Assembly (NCBI GenBank): GCA_018402605.1
Contig: JAGYIK010000006.1
Location: 1 to 24,489, forward strand
Origin: Litorivicinus sp.
GTDB taxonomy: Bacteria > Pseudomonadota > Gammaproteobacteria > Pseudomonadales > Litorivicinaceae
Direction: 5' to 3'
Length of the DNA stretch: 24,489 bases
The translations under genes were made by a program, and so were the position numbers. Of the stretch, positions 17,663 to 24,489 are shown one piece after another. The notes under the pieces were generated by a model. The model was not told where the DNA came from and made no database searches. It saw only the letters and a list, made by a program, of their open reading frames with translations. Within the stretch, counting starts at the first letter, position 1, and each line of letters begins with the position of its first letter.

Positions 17663-19078
17663 GTGTCCCAGCTGTTTTCTGCCTCATGCGTTTTAGTTGT
17701 GGGTGATGTCATGTTGGATCGCTACTGGCACGGGGATGCTGGGCGAATTTCTCCAGAGGCACCCGTGCCGGTGGTTCGTGTGACACATGATGAGACCCGG
17801 CCCGGCGGCGCGGCCAACGTTGCACTGAATTTGGCCTCGCTGGGAGCGCGTGTTTCGTGTGCCGGGCTTGTGGGTTTGGATCAAGAGGCCGATCTTTTGG
17901 TGCAAACACTGGCCAATCATGGTGTAGATGCACGATTTCAAACCGTGGCGCATCGGACGATCACCAAACTGCGTGTTCTCAGCCAATCGCATCAAATGAT
18001 TCGGTTGGACTTTGAAACGCCTTTCGAACCAGTGGATGCGCAAAGTTTGCTTCAACAGACCGCAATGGATGGATTTAATGCCCTGATATTGAGCGACTAC
18101 GCTAAAGGCAGTCTCGAGCCACTCGGCTGGATTGAGAGAGGGCGCTCGCAAGGGATTCCGGTGATTGTCGACCCGAAGGGCCATGACTTCGAGCGGTATC
18201 GTGGAGCGACCTTATTGACTCCGAATCGCGCTGAATTTGAGGCGGTGGTTGGACCCTGGACCAATGAGGACGATCTCATTGAAAGGGCGCGTGAGCTGAT
18301 TGCTCGGTTTGACTGGCAAGCACTTTTGGTGACGCGCTCAGAGCAAGGTATGACATTGGTTCTCGCTGATGGTCCCGTGCATCATTTTTCAGCGACTGCT
18401 CGCGAAGTCGCCGATGTTACTGGAGCAGGGGATACCGTTGTTGCGACCTTAGCGGCTGGTCTGGGCCAGGGATTATCGTTACCGGAAAGTGCTGAACTCG
18501 CGAATCGCGCTGCTGGAATTGTGGTTTCGAAGTCAGGTACGGCCAGCGTCAGCGCGCGGGAACTGCAGAGCGCGTTGCTAACGCAAAGTTCGATTTTCGA
18601 TGAGACTGAGGCACTGGCAAGCTGGGTTTCAGAGGCGCAGGCCCGTGGCGAACGGGTGGTGATGACTAATGGTTGTTTTGACATCCTGCATGCAGGGCAT
18701 GTGGCCTATTTGAAGGAGGCCGCATCCCTGGGCGATCGCCTCATTGTTGCTGTAAACGATGACGCGTCTGTCTCTCGATTGAAAGGTCCTGAGCGCCCCA
18801 TGAACACCTTGTCTCGCCGACTTCAGGTGCTCTCTGGCCTCGCTGCGGTAGATGCTGTGATCGGATTCTCAGAGGACACCCCTGTCGGACTGATTCAACA
18901 ACTGAAGCCCGACGTCCTCGCTAAGGGTGGAGATTACAAGGCAATCGAAGAGGTGGTCGGCTACGAGTCTGTATTAGCCTACGGTGGAGAGGTCAAGGTG
19001 CTGGGAGAGGTGGCCAACGTGTCGACCACCCATTTGATTGCAAAGATTCGTCAGGCGGATTCGAGTTCCACCAGTTGA
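17663..19078 (+). CDS. hldE: Bifunctional heptose-7-phosphate kinase / heptose-1-phosphate adenylyltransferase
   Basis: Two steps of ADP-heptose synthesis in one cytosolic protein. It phosphorylates D-glycero-beta-D-manno-heptose 7-phosphate at C1, then (after GmhB removes the 7-phosphate) adenylylates the 1-phosphate. The 471 residues show a ribokinase-type N-terminal half, with VVGDVMLDRYWHGDAGRISP, RPGGAANVA and the catalytic GAGD at 254-257. The C-terminal half is a cytidylyltransferase-type domain with TNGCFDILHAGH (H343-A-G-H346) and RLKGPERPMN. Both active sites look intact. GTG start. It converges on gmhA, the preceding step of the same pathway, with a 28-base overlap. Confidence 0.97.
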   Translation: MSQLFSASCVLVVGDVMLDRYWHGDAGRISPEAPVPVVRVTHDETRPGGAANVALNLASLGARVSCAGLVGLDQEADLLVQTLANHGVDARFQTVAHRTITKLRVLSQSHQMIRLDFETPFEPVDAQSLLQQTAMDGFNALILSDYAKGSLEPLGWIERGRSQGIPVIVDPKGHDFERYRGATLLTPNRAEFEAVVGPWTNEDDLIERARELIARFDWQALLVTRSEQGMTLVLADGPVHHFSATAREVADVTGAGDTVVATLAAGLGQGLSLPESAELANRAAGIVVSKSGTASVSARELQSALLTQSSIFDETEALASWVSEAQARGERVVMTNGCFDILHAGHVAYLKEAASLGDRLIVAVNDDASVSRLKGPERPMNTLSRRLQVLSGLAAVDAVIGFSEDTPVGLIQQLKPDVLAKGGDYKAIEEVVGYESVLAYGGEVKVLGEVANVSTTHLIAKIRQADSSSTS

Positions 19079-19629
19079 CAGAGAATATGCATCATCAAGA
19101 TATGGCACTCTTGAATCCGCGCGGTATTGGTCGAGGGTGCCGCAAGAACATAGTCTGCGATGCCCTGCATGGCTCCGCCCGGCTTGTCTCCAACCAAAGC
19201 GACTGTCCGAATGTCCTTGGCTTGGGCGACCTGCATGGCTCTGACAACGTTTGCTGAGTTTCCGCTGGTCGAGATACCGATCAATAAGTCACCTGGTTGT
19301 CCAAGCCCCTCTACTTGGCGGGAAAAGACCTGATCGTAGCCGTAGTCATTGCCGATTGCAGTGAGAGCCGATGTATCCGTCGTCAAGGCAATGGCAGCCA
19401 TCGATGCGCGTTCGCGTTCAAAACGCCCAATGAGTTCAGCCGCGATGTGCTGGCTGTCAGCTGCTGACCCCCCGTTACCGCAGAGCATGATCTTGTGTCC
19501 TGAAGCCAAGGTAGAGGATGCGACACCGGCTACTTCAAGTAGGGTTTCCAGACGATCCGTGTCAGCAAGCAGGGTGTTTTTAGTCTCAATACTGGCGGAA
19601 ATCGTGTTTCGAATGCTGTCTAAGCTCAT
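19051..19629 (-). CDS. gmhA: Phosphoheptose isomerase (sedoheptulose 7-phosphate isomerase)
   Basis: Converts sedoheptulose 7-phosphate to D-glycero-D-manno-heptose 7-phosphate, the first step toward LPS heptose. It is a SIS-domain protein of 192 residues, the E. coli length. Visible are CGNGGSAADSQHIAAEL with H61 and E65, LTTDTSALTAIGNDYG, ISTSGNSANV and RIQECHILMMHIL with a late catalytic His near 181. These favour GmhA over the related replication factor DiaA. I chose the ATG at 19629 (AAGGA nine bases upstream), which overlaps the aldo/keto reductase stop as ATGA; the open frame extends ten codons further without homology. It ends inside the 3' end of hldE on the other strand. Confidence 0.94.
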   Translation of the reverse strand: MSLDSIRNTISASIETKNTLLADTDRLETLLEVAGVASSTLASGHKIMLCGNGGSAADSQHIAAELIGRFERERASMAAIALTTDTSALTAIGNDYGYDQVFSRQVEGLGQPGDLLIGISTSGNSANVVRAMQVAQAKDIRTVALVGDKPGGAMQGIADYVLAAPSTNTARIQECHILMMHILCQLVELESA

Positions 19630-20408
19630 GGTGCTTGATCCTTTGGTAATGCCGCGCAATTATGCCTCAAATGCATTGGATTGGTGGTTCCAATAATCGC
19701 GGAAGTGATGCCCTGATCGGCAAACAATGTGGTCAATATGCTGGCTACGTCCTCAGTCATGTGGCCACTTCCAAGTGCTTTTTTCACTAGGATGCCGGCG
19801 CCAGTGGCGTGCGCCTCTGCAACCAAGGGCCGCTCGATTTGCGTCTGCGGATTCAGTGTAATCATGAGTACGTCCGCGCCTTCAGCGAGCGCAAGACGTC
19901 CGCCCTCGACCGTTTTCCCCGAGAGGCCAATTGCTTTGACAAGTCCTGCCTCACGCGCGCGGATCAAACTGTGCAACGCGCCATTACGAATGTGCTCGAC
20001 ATCCTGACCATCAGAGTGCAGCAACACCACGTCGAGTTGATCGCGTTTGAGCGCGTTGAGACTCTGCTCTAGACTGGTTTGGATGGCATGATCGGAGAAC
20101 TCATAGCGGCTTCCATTCGCTGCATCATAGTACTCGCCGACTTTGGAGATGATTTGAAATTGGCCGTCTACCGCGGGGAGCAGTTGCCCGAGTCGCTCCT
20201 CTGATCGCCCGTATGCTGGCGCGGTATCGAGGCAATTGATACCCAACGCATGCGCTGTCTGTAAGAGTTCGATAATCGCCTCATCGCTCGGTAATTCGAA
20301 GTCATGGGGGTATTTTACGTCGGTGTTTCGACCAAACTTAACCGTCCCGAGGCCGAGCAGGCTGAATTCGAGGCCGGTTTGACCTAAGGGCCTTATTGGG
20401 ATGCCCAC
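19626..20408 (-). CDS. Aldo/keto reductase family oxidoreductase
   Basis: NAD(P)H-linked reductase of the AKR fold, 260 residues and so on the short side. The catalytic tetrad is visible: D61 and Y66 in CLDTAPAYGRSEERLG, K89 in ISKVGEYY, and H131 in VVLLHSDG. A C-terminal cofactor-binding stretch (AIIGTTNPMHL) is present. The substrate is unknown. The start is a GTG with GGAG seven bases upstream, inside the end of the FAD oxidoreductase gene (16-base overlap). The stop overlaps the gmhA start by four bases. This tight coupling makes a three-gene unit ending in a heptose gene, and from memory a similar FAD-enzyme/AKR pair sits near waaA and hldE in Pseudomonas. A link to sugar chemistry is inference only. 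Confidence 0.9.
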   Translation of the reverse strand: MGIPIRPLGQTGLEFSLLGLGTVKFGRNTDVKYPHDFELPSDEAIIELLQTAHALGINCLDTAPAYGRSEERLGQLLPAVDGQFQIISKVGEYYDAANGSRYEFSDHAIQTSLEQSLNALKRDQLDVVLLHSDGQDVEHIRNGALHSLIRAREAGLVKAIGLSGKTVEGGRLALAEGADVLMITLNPQTQIERPLVAEAHATGAGILVKKALGSGHMTEDVASILTTLFADQGITSAIIGTTNPMHLRHNCAALPKDQAP

Positions 20409-21508
20409 GGGTAGTCTCCTCGTGTCGCTTTAGGCCACGCTGGATAGAGACAAGGCCCTGTCGACGTCAATTGTGGAATCAGCAGATCAGCAAGTTGCGG
20501 GGCAAGCGCAAGTTTTGTCGGCCAACAGATAAATCCTCCGGGGAATGCGTGGGTAAACGCACTATCCGGGCGAGCCCCTTGATCGGTTGCGGGTTCTGCG
20601 CGATTCACCCGAAAAATTTTGATCGTATCGATTTCCGGATTAAGCCATGATAATGCTTCGGACACAGCGTGCTCTGTCGCTTCGCGTTGTGCAGCATCTG
20701 TCCTTTCGACACCCTCCTCAGCCAGTTGACCGCCGAGATACAGGTATTGCCGATCGTCAAGTGTGTGTGTCGAGATCGTCAATTTTGGTTTGCTCCCGAT
20801 GCCTAACTGATGTCCAAACACGGGTGGAATGGGTTTTTTAAGCGCACACACCGACATCGCAAGTGGTCGTATTTGCATGTTCGGTTGATTGATCCCAGAT
20901 TCTCGAAGGAGGGTTTCCGTCCCCTCGCCTGCGGTGAGAATCACTTCGCCATCCAGTTGACCCTGATTGGTCTCTACCCCAATCACGCGGCCCCCTTCGC
21001 TTCGGAGTCGAGTGACCTCGCAATGGTACAGATGCCCATCTAGAATTTGCTCAAATCCTTGGATTAGGGTGCTGAGGTTCAAGACCGGCTCCGAAAGGCG
21101 GTACAGATGTCCCTCAAATCCCACCGCGAACGCCGGCTCTTCTTTCGGGTCAATCCGTTGCATGCGCGAGTGCATGGCTTTTGAGGCAAAGAATCCAACC
21201 AAGTTTGCAGCGAGCGACTGGTTTGACCAGAGAAGTTGATCGTCGCGCTCAAGCTGCACCGAAGAGAGATTGACGGTCCCTTCACCCTTGAGTGCAGTCC
21301 GCCAACGATTTGGCATGCCGGCGATGCCCGGTGCTGCATTGGATAACAGACAGCGCATTATTGTTCCCGCCATGGCGATACGCCTTGACTGGCGCGTCTG
21401 GCCTTGGCCAAGATGATGACGCTCAAGAACACAATAGGGAATATTGCGGGCCGATAACTCAGCTCCAAGCCAAAGACCGGAAATCCCACCACCGACGATG
21501 ATTTTCAT
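20393..21508 (-). CDS. FAD-dependent oxidoreductase (DAO-like), with a likely frame-shifted patch
   Basis: A flavoprotein of about 371 residues of the D-amino-acid-oxidase/glycine-oxidase type; the substrate is unknown. The N-terminus has the dinucleotide motif VGGGISGLWLGAELSARN and E29 ending the second strand. A second FAD-contact region is ILTAGEGTETLL near 205, and a C-terminal FPGGFICWPTKLALAPQ follows. Residues about 38-56 do not look like the family. In the same stretch, other minus-strand frames give A-S-Q-G (21382-21393) and H-G-G-N-N-N-A-L (21351-21374), close to the ASQG-x-x-HGG segment I recall for relatives. A net in-frame set of small indels is therefore likely. It starts 23 bases from divergent waaA with no clear ribosome site, and is coupled to the aldo/keto reductase. 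Confidence 0.85.
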   Translation of the reverse strand: MKIIVGGGISGLWLGAELSARNIPYCVLERHHLGQGQTRQSRRIAMAGTIMRCLLSNAAPGIAGMPNRWRTALKGEGTVNLSSVQLERDDQLLWSNQSLAANLVGFFASKAMHSRMQRIDPKEEPAFAVGFEGHLYRLSEPVLNLSTLIQGFEQILDGHLYHCEVTRLRSEGGRVIGVETNQGQLDGEVILTAGEGTETLLRESGINQPNMQIRPLAMSVCALKKPIPPVFGHQLGIGSKPKLTISTHTLDDRQYLYLGGQLAEEGVERTDAAQREATEHAVSEALSWLNPEIDTIKIFRVNRAEPATDQGARPDSAFTHAFPGGFICWPTKLALAPQLADLLIPQLTSTGPCLYPAWPKATRGDYPWASQ

Positions 21509-21531
21509 CGAGACATGCTAGCATCTTCATT
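21509..21531. promoter_or_regulatory. 23-base divergent gap between the FAD oxidoreductase and waaA
   Basis: Start codons on opposite strands are 23 bases apart and neither has a recognisable ribosome site. Promoters must lie inside the coding regions, or one start is misplaced, or one mRNA is leaderless. Confidence 0.3.
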
Positions 21532-22764
21532 ATGTGGCGACATCTGTATTCCATCATTCTGATCCTCTGCGTTCCCGCACTGATTTGGCACGTGCGACGG
21601 AAGTACGGACGTGAGAATCACCCCTCCGATATCCCCGGTCGATTGGGTTTGGTAACGCCTCAGATTGCCTCCGGCGCAATCTGGCTTCACGCGTGCAGTC
21701 TTGGTGAGGCTAAGGTCGGGTTGGCCCTTGTAAATGAGCTGGAAAGACACGATCCGACACTGCAGTTTTTCCTGACTGCCACAACACCTTCGGGCCTCGA
21801 TGTCCTCAGATCGAGTGCACATCCGGTGATGGTTTTTCCTTGGGATCTTCCCTGGATCTGGAGGCGATGGCTGAGCGCATTACAGCCGCGCGCCGTGGTT
21901 GTGATTGAAACGGAGCTTTGGCCGAATTTGATCGCCACCTGTCGGACTCAGGAGGTGCCGATCGTACTTGCCAACGGTCGTTTGAGTGAAAAGTCGGCGC
22001 GTCGTTACAGTCGGTTTGCGGGTCTCTCTCAGCCGATGTGGGCCGCTTTGACTCGCGCACTGATGCAGGATTCTGAAGATGCCATTCGGGCGCATGCTTT
22101 GGGTGCCGCGCTTGGGGCCCTCTCTGAGGTGGGCTCTGTAAAACTCGATCAGCCACCGCCCCATACTGATGCCGAGCTCTTGGATCGCTTAATTGAATGG
22201 AAGGGAGAGCGGCCGTTGATCTGCCTCATGAGCGGGCATCCGGGGGAGGAAGCCTTGCTGTTTGGCTATGTCGAAATTGGCTATCGTGTATTACTTGTTC
22301 CACGCCACCCGATCCGCGGGCCATCACTGCAGGAGGATGCAACAGCGCATCGACTGATCTCGGCCTGTGTTTCTGCGCATAATTTTGGCAATTCGGTAGA
22401 CGTGCTGATTGGCGACACCTTTGGTGATATGGGCGCATACCTTCAGGCGTCCGATGTGGTCGTCATTGGGGGTAGTTTTTCAGGTCGGGGAGGACAGAAT
22501 CCAATTGAGCCTGCGTTACTTGGAAAAGCGCTCGTGGCTGGGCCGTCGATGTATAACTTTGCGCGGATCACCGAGGCTCTAAAAGCACATGGCGGGCTAT
22601 TACAGGTCGCGCCTCAAAATCTTGGGAAGGCGCTTAATGAGGCATTGAGTGCGGGTCAACAAATGGGTGATCACGCTCGCGCCTGGGTGCTGGCGAATCA
22701 GGGATCGACCGCCCGACAGGCCATGGCCATTCGGGCGATCCTGAAGCCAATTACCGTTGATTGA
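21532..22764 (+). CDS. waaA: 3-deoxy-D-manno-octulosonic acid transferase (Kdo transferase)
   Basis: Transfers Kdo from CMP-Kdo to lipid IVA, the essential link between lipid A and core. The 410-residue protein has an N-terminal membrane-anchoring helix (about 4-20) and catalytic E59 in ACSLGEAK. TATTPSGLDVLR, VVIETELWPNLIA, ANGRLSEKSARRY, the VPRHP loop and the donor-binding GGSFSGRGGQNPIEPALLGK follow. All GT30 landmarks are intact. The start at 21532 fits the E. coli N-terminus, although no ribosome site is visible. It converges on argH, overlapping it by 14 bases. Confidence 0.95.
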   Translation: MWRHLYSIILILCVPALIWHVRRKYGRENHPSDIPGRLGLVTPQIASGAIWLHACSLGEAKVGLALVNELERHDPTLQFFLTATTPSGLDVLRSSAHPVMVFPWDLPWIWRRWLSALQPRAVVVIETELWPNLIATCRTQEVPIVLANGRLSEKSARRYSRFAGLSQPMWAALTRALMQDSEDAIRAHALGAALGALSEVGSVKLDQPPPHTDAELLDRLIEWKGERPLICLMSGHPGEEALLFGYVEIGYRVLLVPRHPIRGPSLQEDATAHRLISACVSAHNFGNSVDVLIGDTFGDMGAYLQASDVVVIGGSFSGRGGQNPIEPALLGKALVAGPSMYNFARITEALKAHGGLLQVAPQNLGKALNEALSAGQQMGDHARAWVLANQGSTARQAMAIRAILKPITVD

Positions 22765-24145
22765 GCCGTGCTCTCGCTCGGGCTGCAGCCGCCTTAACCT
22801 GAGCTGGTGCGGTGCCGCCGATGTGGTCTCTGGCATTCACGGACCCTTCAACAGTCAGTACCCCGAATACGTCCTCTGCGATCAAGTCACTGAAATGACG
22901 TAATTCAGACAACTCCATTTCTGAGAGATCGCGATTGGTTTGCACACCAAGGGCCACTGCTTTGCCAACAACTTCGTGCGCATCGCGAAACGGCGAGCCC
23001 TTGCGCACAAGATAGTCAGCCAGATCGGTAGCCGTTGAAAACCCTCGGACTGCAGAGTCTTTGAGTTGACTTCGGTTCACTTCGATTTCTGGGATCATGT
23101 CAGCAAATGCACGAAGTGAGCCCAGAAGCTATCCGGCGGTGTCGTACAGGGTTCTTTGTCTTCCTGATTGTCTTTTGTTGTAGGCCAGAGGCTGGCCCTT
23201 CATGAATGTCAAAAGCGCCATCAGGTGGCCAAATACTCGACCCGATTTGCCGCGGACAAGCTCAGGGACGTCGGGGCTTTTCTTCTGCGGCATAATTGAC
23301 GAACCGGTACAAAACTTGTCAGGCAAGTCGACAAATTGCCACGCGGTTGAATTCCAGTTAATCAACTCTTCAGAGAAGCGCGACAAGTGCATCATCAAGA
23401 TACTGGCAGCACTTGTGAACTCGATACCAAAATCACGATCGGAGACAGAATCGAGGCTGTTCTCGGTCGGCCCATCAAACCCCAACAGAGACGCAGTCAT
23501 GTCACGGTCGATCGGATAGCTGGTCCCTGCGAGCGCGGCGGCTCCGAGCGGGCATTGATTCATCCGGCGACGACAGTCGATCAGTCGGCCTGCGTCGCGC
23601 TCGAGCATTTCATTCCAAGCCAGCATGTGATGGCCGAATGTCACGGGCTGAGCGGCCTGCAAATGTGTGAACCCCGGCATGATGGTGTCGTGCTCACGAA
23701 GCGCAAGGTCGATGAGCCCAGTTTGTAGCCGTGTGAGTTCTGCGACAATGTGATCCAGGGTTCCTCGGAGCCACAAGCGAATATCGGTGGCGACTTGGTC
23801 GTTTCGTGATCGTCCTGTGTGCAGTTTCTTTCCGGTATCACCGATCAAATCAATCAATCGTGATTCGATATTCATGTGCACATCTTCACGCGCAATCGAC
23901 CACTCGAATGTGCCAGCGGCAATCTCTGCTTCAATGGTCGTCAAGCCAGTTACAATGGCCTCGGATTCCTCAGCGGTCAGGATGCCCTGTGCCGCCAGCA
24001 TACGGGCATGCGCAATGGACCCGCGGATATCCTCCCCGGCCATGCGCCGATCAAATTGCACCGAAGCGGTAAATGCTTGGACGAACGCATCGGTCGATTC
24101 CGAGAAGCGTCCGCCCCAAAGCGCCTTGGGGGTTTCCTGACTCAT
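22751..24145 (-). pseudogene. argH: Argininosuccinate lyase, with a short frame-shifted patch and an internal stop
   Basis: Cleaves argininosuccinate to arginine and fumarate, the last step of arginine synthesis. From the ATG at 24145 the protein runs LWGGRFSESTD, SRNDQVATD, TFGHHMLAWNEM and the catalytic loop GSSIMPQKKSPDVPEL, all intact. Then residues are misread from about 23177 and a TAG stops the frame at 23131-23129. The same frame reopens at once as LLGSLRAFADMIPEIEVNR and continues to the normal end. In the patch, four one-base corrections in short runs (one A fewer, one C more, one G fewer, one C more, minus strand) restore NKDNQEDKEPLYDTADSLLG, the standard ArgH sequence. Total length is an exact multiple of three (465 codons with stop). 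I infer a functional gene with local sequence error. Confidence 0.92.
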
Positions 24146-24150
24146 AGAGA

Positions 24151-24156
24151 CTCCTT
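24151..24156 (-). promoter_or_regulatory. Ribosome binding site for argH
   Basis: AAGGAG on the minus strand is five bases before the ATG at 24145. It favours this start over an in-frame ATG at 24166, which lacks a ribosome site. Confidence 0.65.
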
Positions 24157-24182
24157 GTATGTGCATTCAGTATACTGGCTCA

Positions 24183-24191
24183 AAGGAAGGA
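24183..24191 (+). promoter_or_regulatory. Ribosome binding site for hemC
   Basis: AAGGAAGGA lies seven bases before the ATG at 24199; it is a strong site and fixes the hemC start. Confidence 0.65.
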
Positions 24192-24198
24192 ACCACAC

Positions 24199-24489
24199 AT
24201 GCAAAACACATTGACCATTGCCACACGCAAAAGTCCACTGGCACTGTGGCAGGCTTATCATGTCAGAGATCGGCTTCTTGACGCCCATCCGGGGCTGACG
24301 ATTCAGTTGCTTGAGATGACGACCCAAGGGGATGAGCGTCTCGATGTATCCCTGCAAAAGATCGGTGGCAAGGGTGTTTTTGTGAAGGAACTCGAAACGG
24401 CTCTCTATGACGGTCGTGCAGATCTTGCAGTGCATTCTTTGAAAGATGTACCCATGGAATTGCCCGAGGGGCTTGAATTGTGTTGTTTG
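24199..24489 (+). CDS. hemC: Porphobilinogen deaminase (hydroxymethylbilane synthase), N-terminal part, cut by window end
   Basis: Joins four porphobilinogen units into hydroxymethylbilane in tetrapyrrole (haem) synthesis. The first 97 codons are present and open to the edge. They carry the family N-terminus TIATRKSPLALWQA, then TQGDERLD, the active-site loop LQKIGGKGVFVKELE, and ADLAVHSLKDVP, which contains the Asp and Lys residues of the dipyrromethane site. The cofactor cysteine lies beyond the window. It is divergent from argH, an arrangement shared with other gammaproteobacteria such as Pseudomonas, where regulators may sit between. Confidence 0.96.
   Translation, partial: MQNTLTIATRKSPLALWQAYHVRDRLLDAHPGLTIQLLEMTTQGDERLDVSLQKIGGKGVFVKELETALYDGRADLAVHSLKDVPMELPEGLELCCL

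Larger units (their letters stand above)
24146..24198. promoter_or_regulatory. Divergent argH-hemC control region
   Basis: The 53 bases between the start codons hold the ribosome sites of both genes and a perfect ten-base palindrome, CAGTATACTG at 24168-24177. Its TATACT core resembles a -10 element in both directions, but no good -35 is found at standard spacing on the plus strand. Confidence 0.4.

Noticed and set aside
23125..23185. Programmed frameshifting or stop-codon readthrough in argH
   Set aside because: Four separate one-base corrections are needed and no slippery site or downstream structure fits; sequence error is simpler.
1..24489. A hidden defence system, mobile element, CRISPR array or biosynthetic cluster
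   Set aside because: All coding space is taken by recognisable core genes; there are no long repeats, integrase or transposase motifs, tRNA edges or long unexplained gaps.

Overview
The window is a dense stretch of housekeeping genes from a gammaproteobacterium. Gene families and gene order resemble the Pseudomonas/Oceanospirillales side of the class: HAD hydrolase-rppH-ptsP-TauE-lgt-thyA-folA-ilvD, ygiF-glnE-ilvE-waaF-waaC, hldE near waaA, and argH divergent from hemC. From memory these resemble several separate Pseudomonas aeruginosa neighbourhoods brought side by side. That comparison is recall and was not searched. I see no transposase, integrase, phage gene, CRISPR array, tRNA or rRNA, and no stretch over 300 bases without a gene apart from the frame-broken waaF.

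Layout. 1-1546 (minus): a class II histone-deacetylase-like amidohydrolase, cut by the left edge, and a HAD-IB phosphatase. 1619-7315 (plus): a tightly overlapped run of rppH, ptsP, a TauE/SafE exporter, lgt, thyA and folA. 7312-10288 (minus): argA then ilvD. 10319-16756 (plus): CYTH triphosphatase, glnE, ilvE, waaF (frame-broken), waaC. 16695-17576 (minus): lipid A acyltransferase. 17663-19078 (plus): hldE. 19051-21508 (minus): a translationally coupled trio of FAD oxidoreductase, aldo/keto reductase and gmhA. 21532-22764 (plus): waaA. 22751-24145 (minus): argH (frame-broken). 24199-end (plus): the start of hemC.

How the genes work together. From 14.7 to 22.8 kb most genes build the LPS inner core. 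GmhA and HldE make the activated heptose (GmhB and HldD are not in the window). WaaA adds Kdo, the LpxL-type enzyme acylates Kdo2-lipid IVA, and WaaC and WaaF add heptoses I and II. ThyA and FolA form the dTMP/folate cycle. ArgA and ArgH are the first and last steps of arginine synthesis. IlvD and IlvE belong to branched-chain amino acid synthesis. PtsP and GlnE act in nitrogen control.

The most notable signals are not a new system. First, three genes in the right-hand part (waaF, the FAD oxidoreductase and argH) contain short patches of closely spaced one-base indels. Reading the patches in other frames restores family motifs, which points to sequence or assembly error more than to gene decay. 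Second, all four convergent gene pairs overlap at their 3' ends, by 4 to 62 bases. I found no convincing undescribed biological system.
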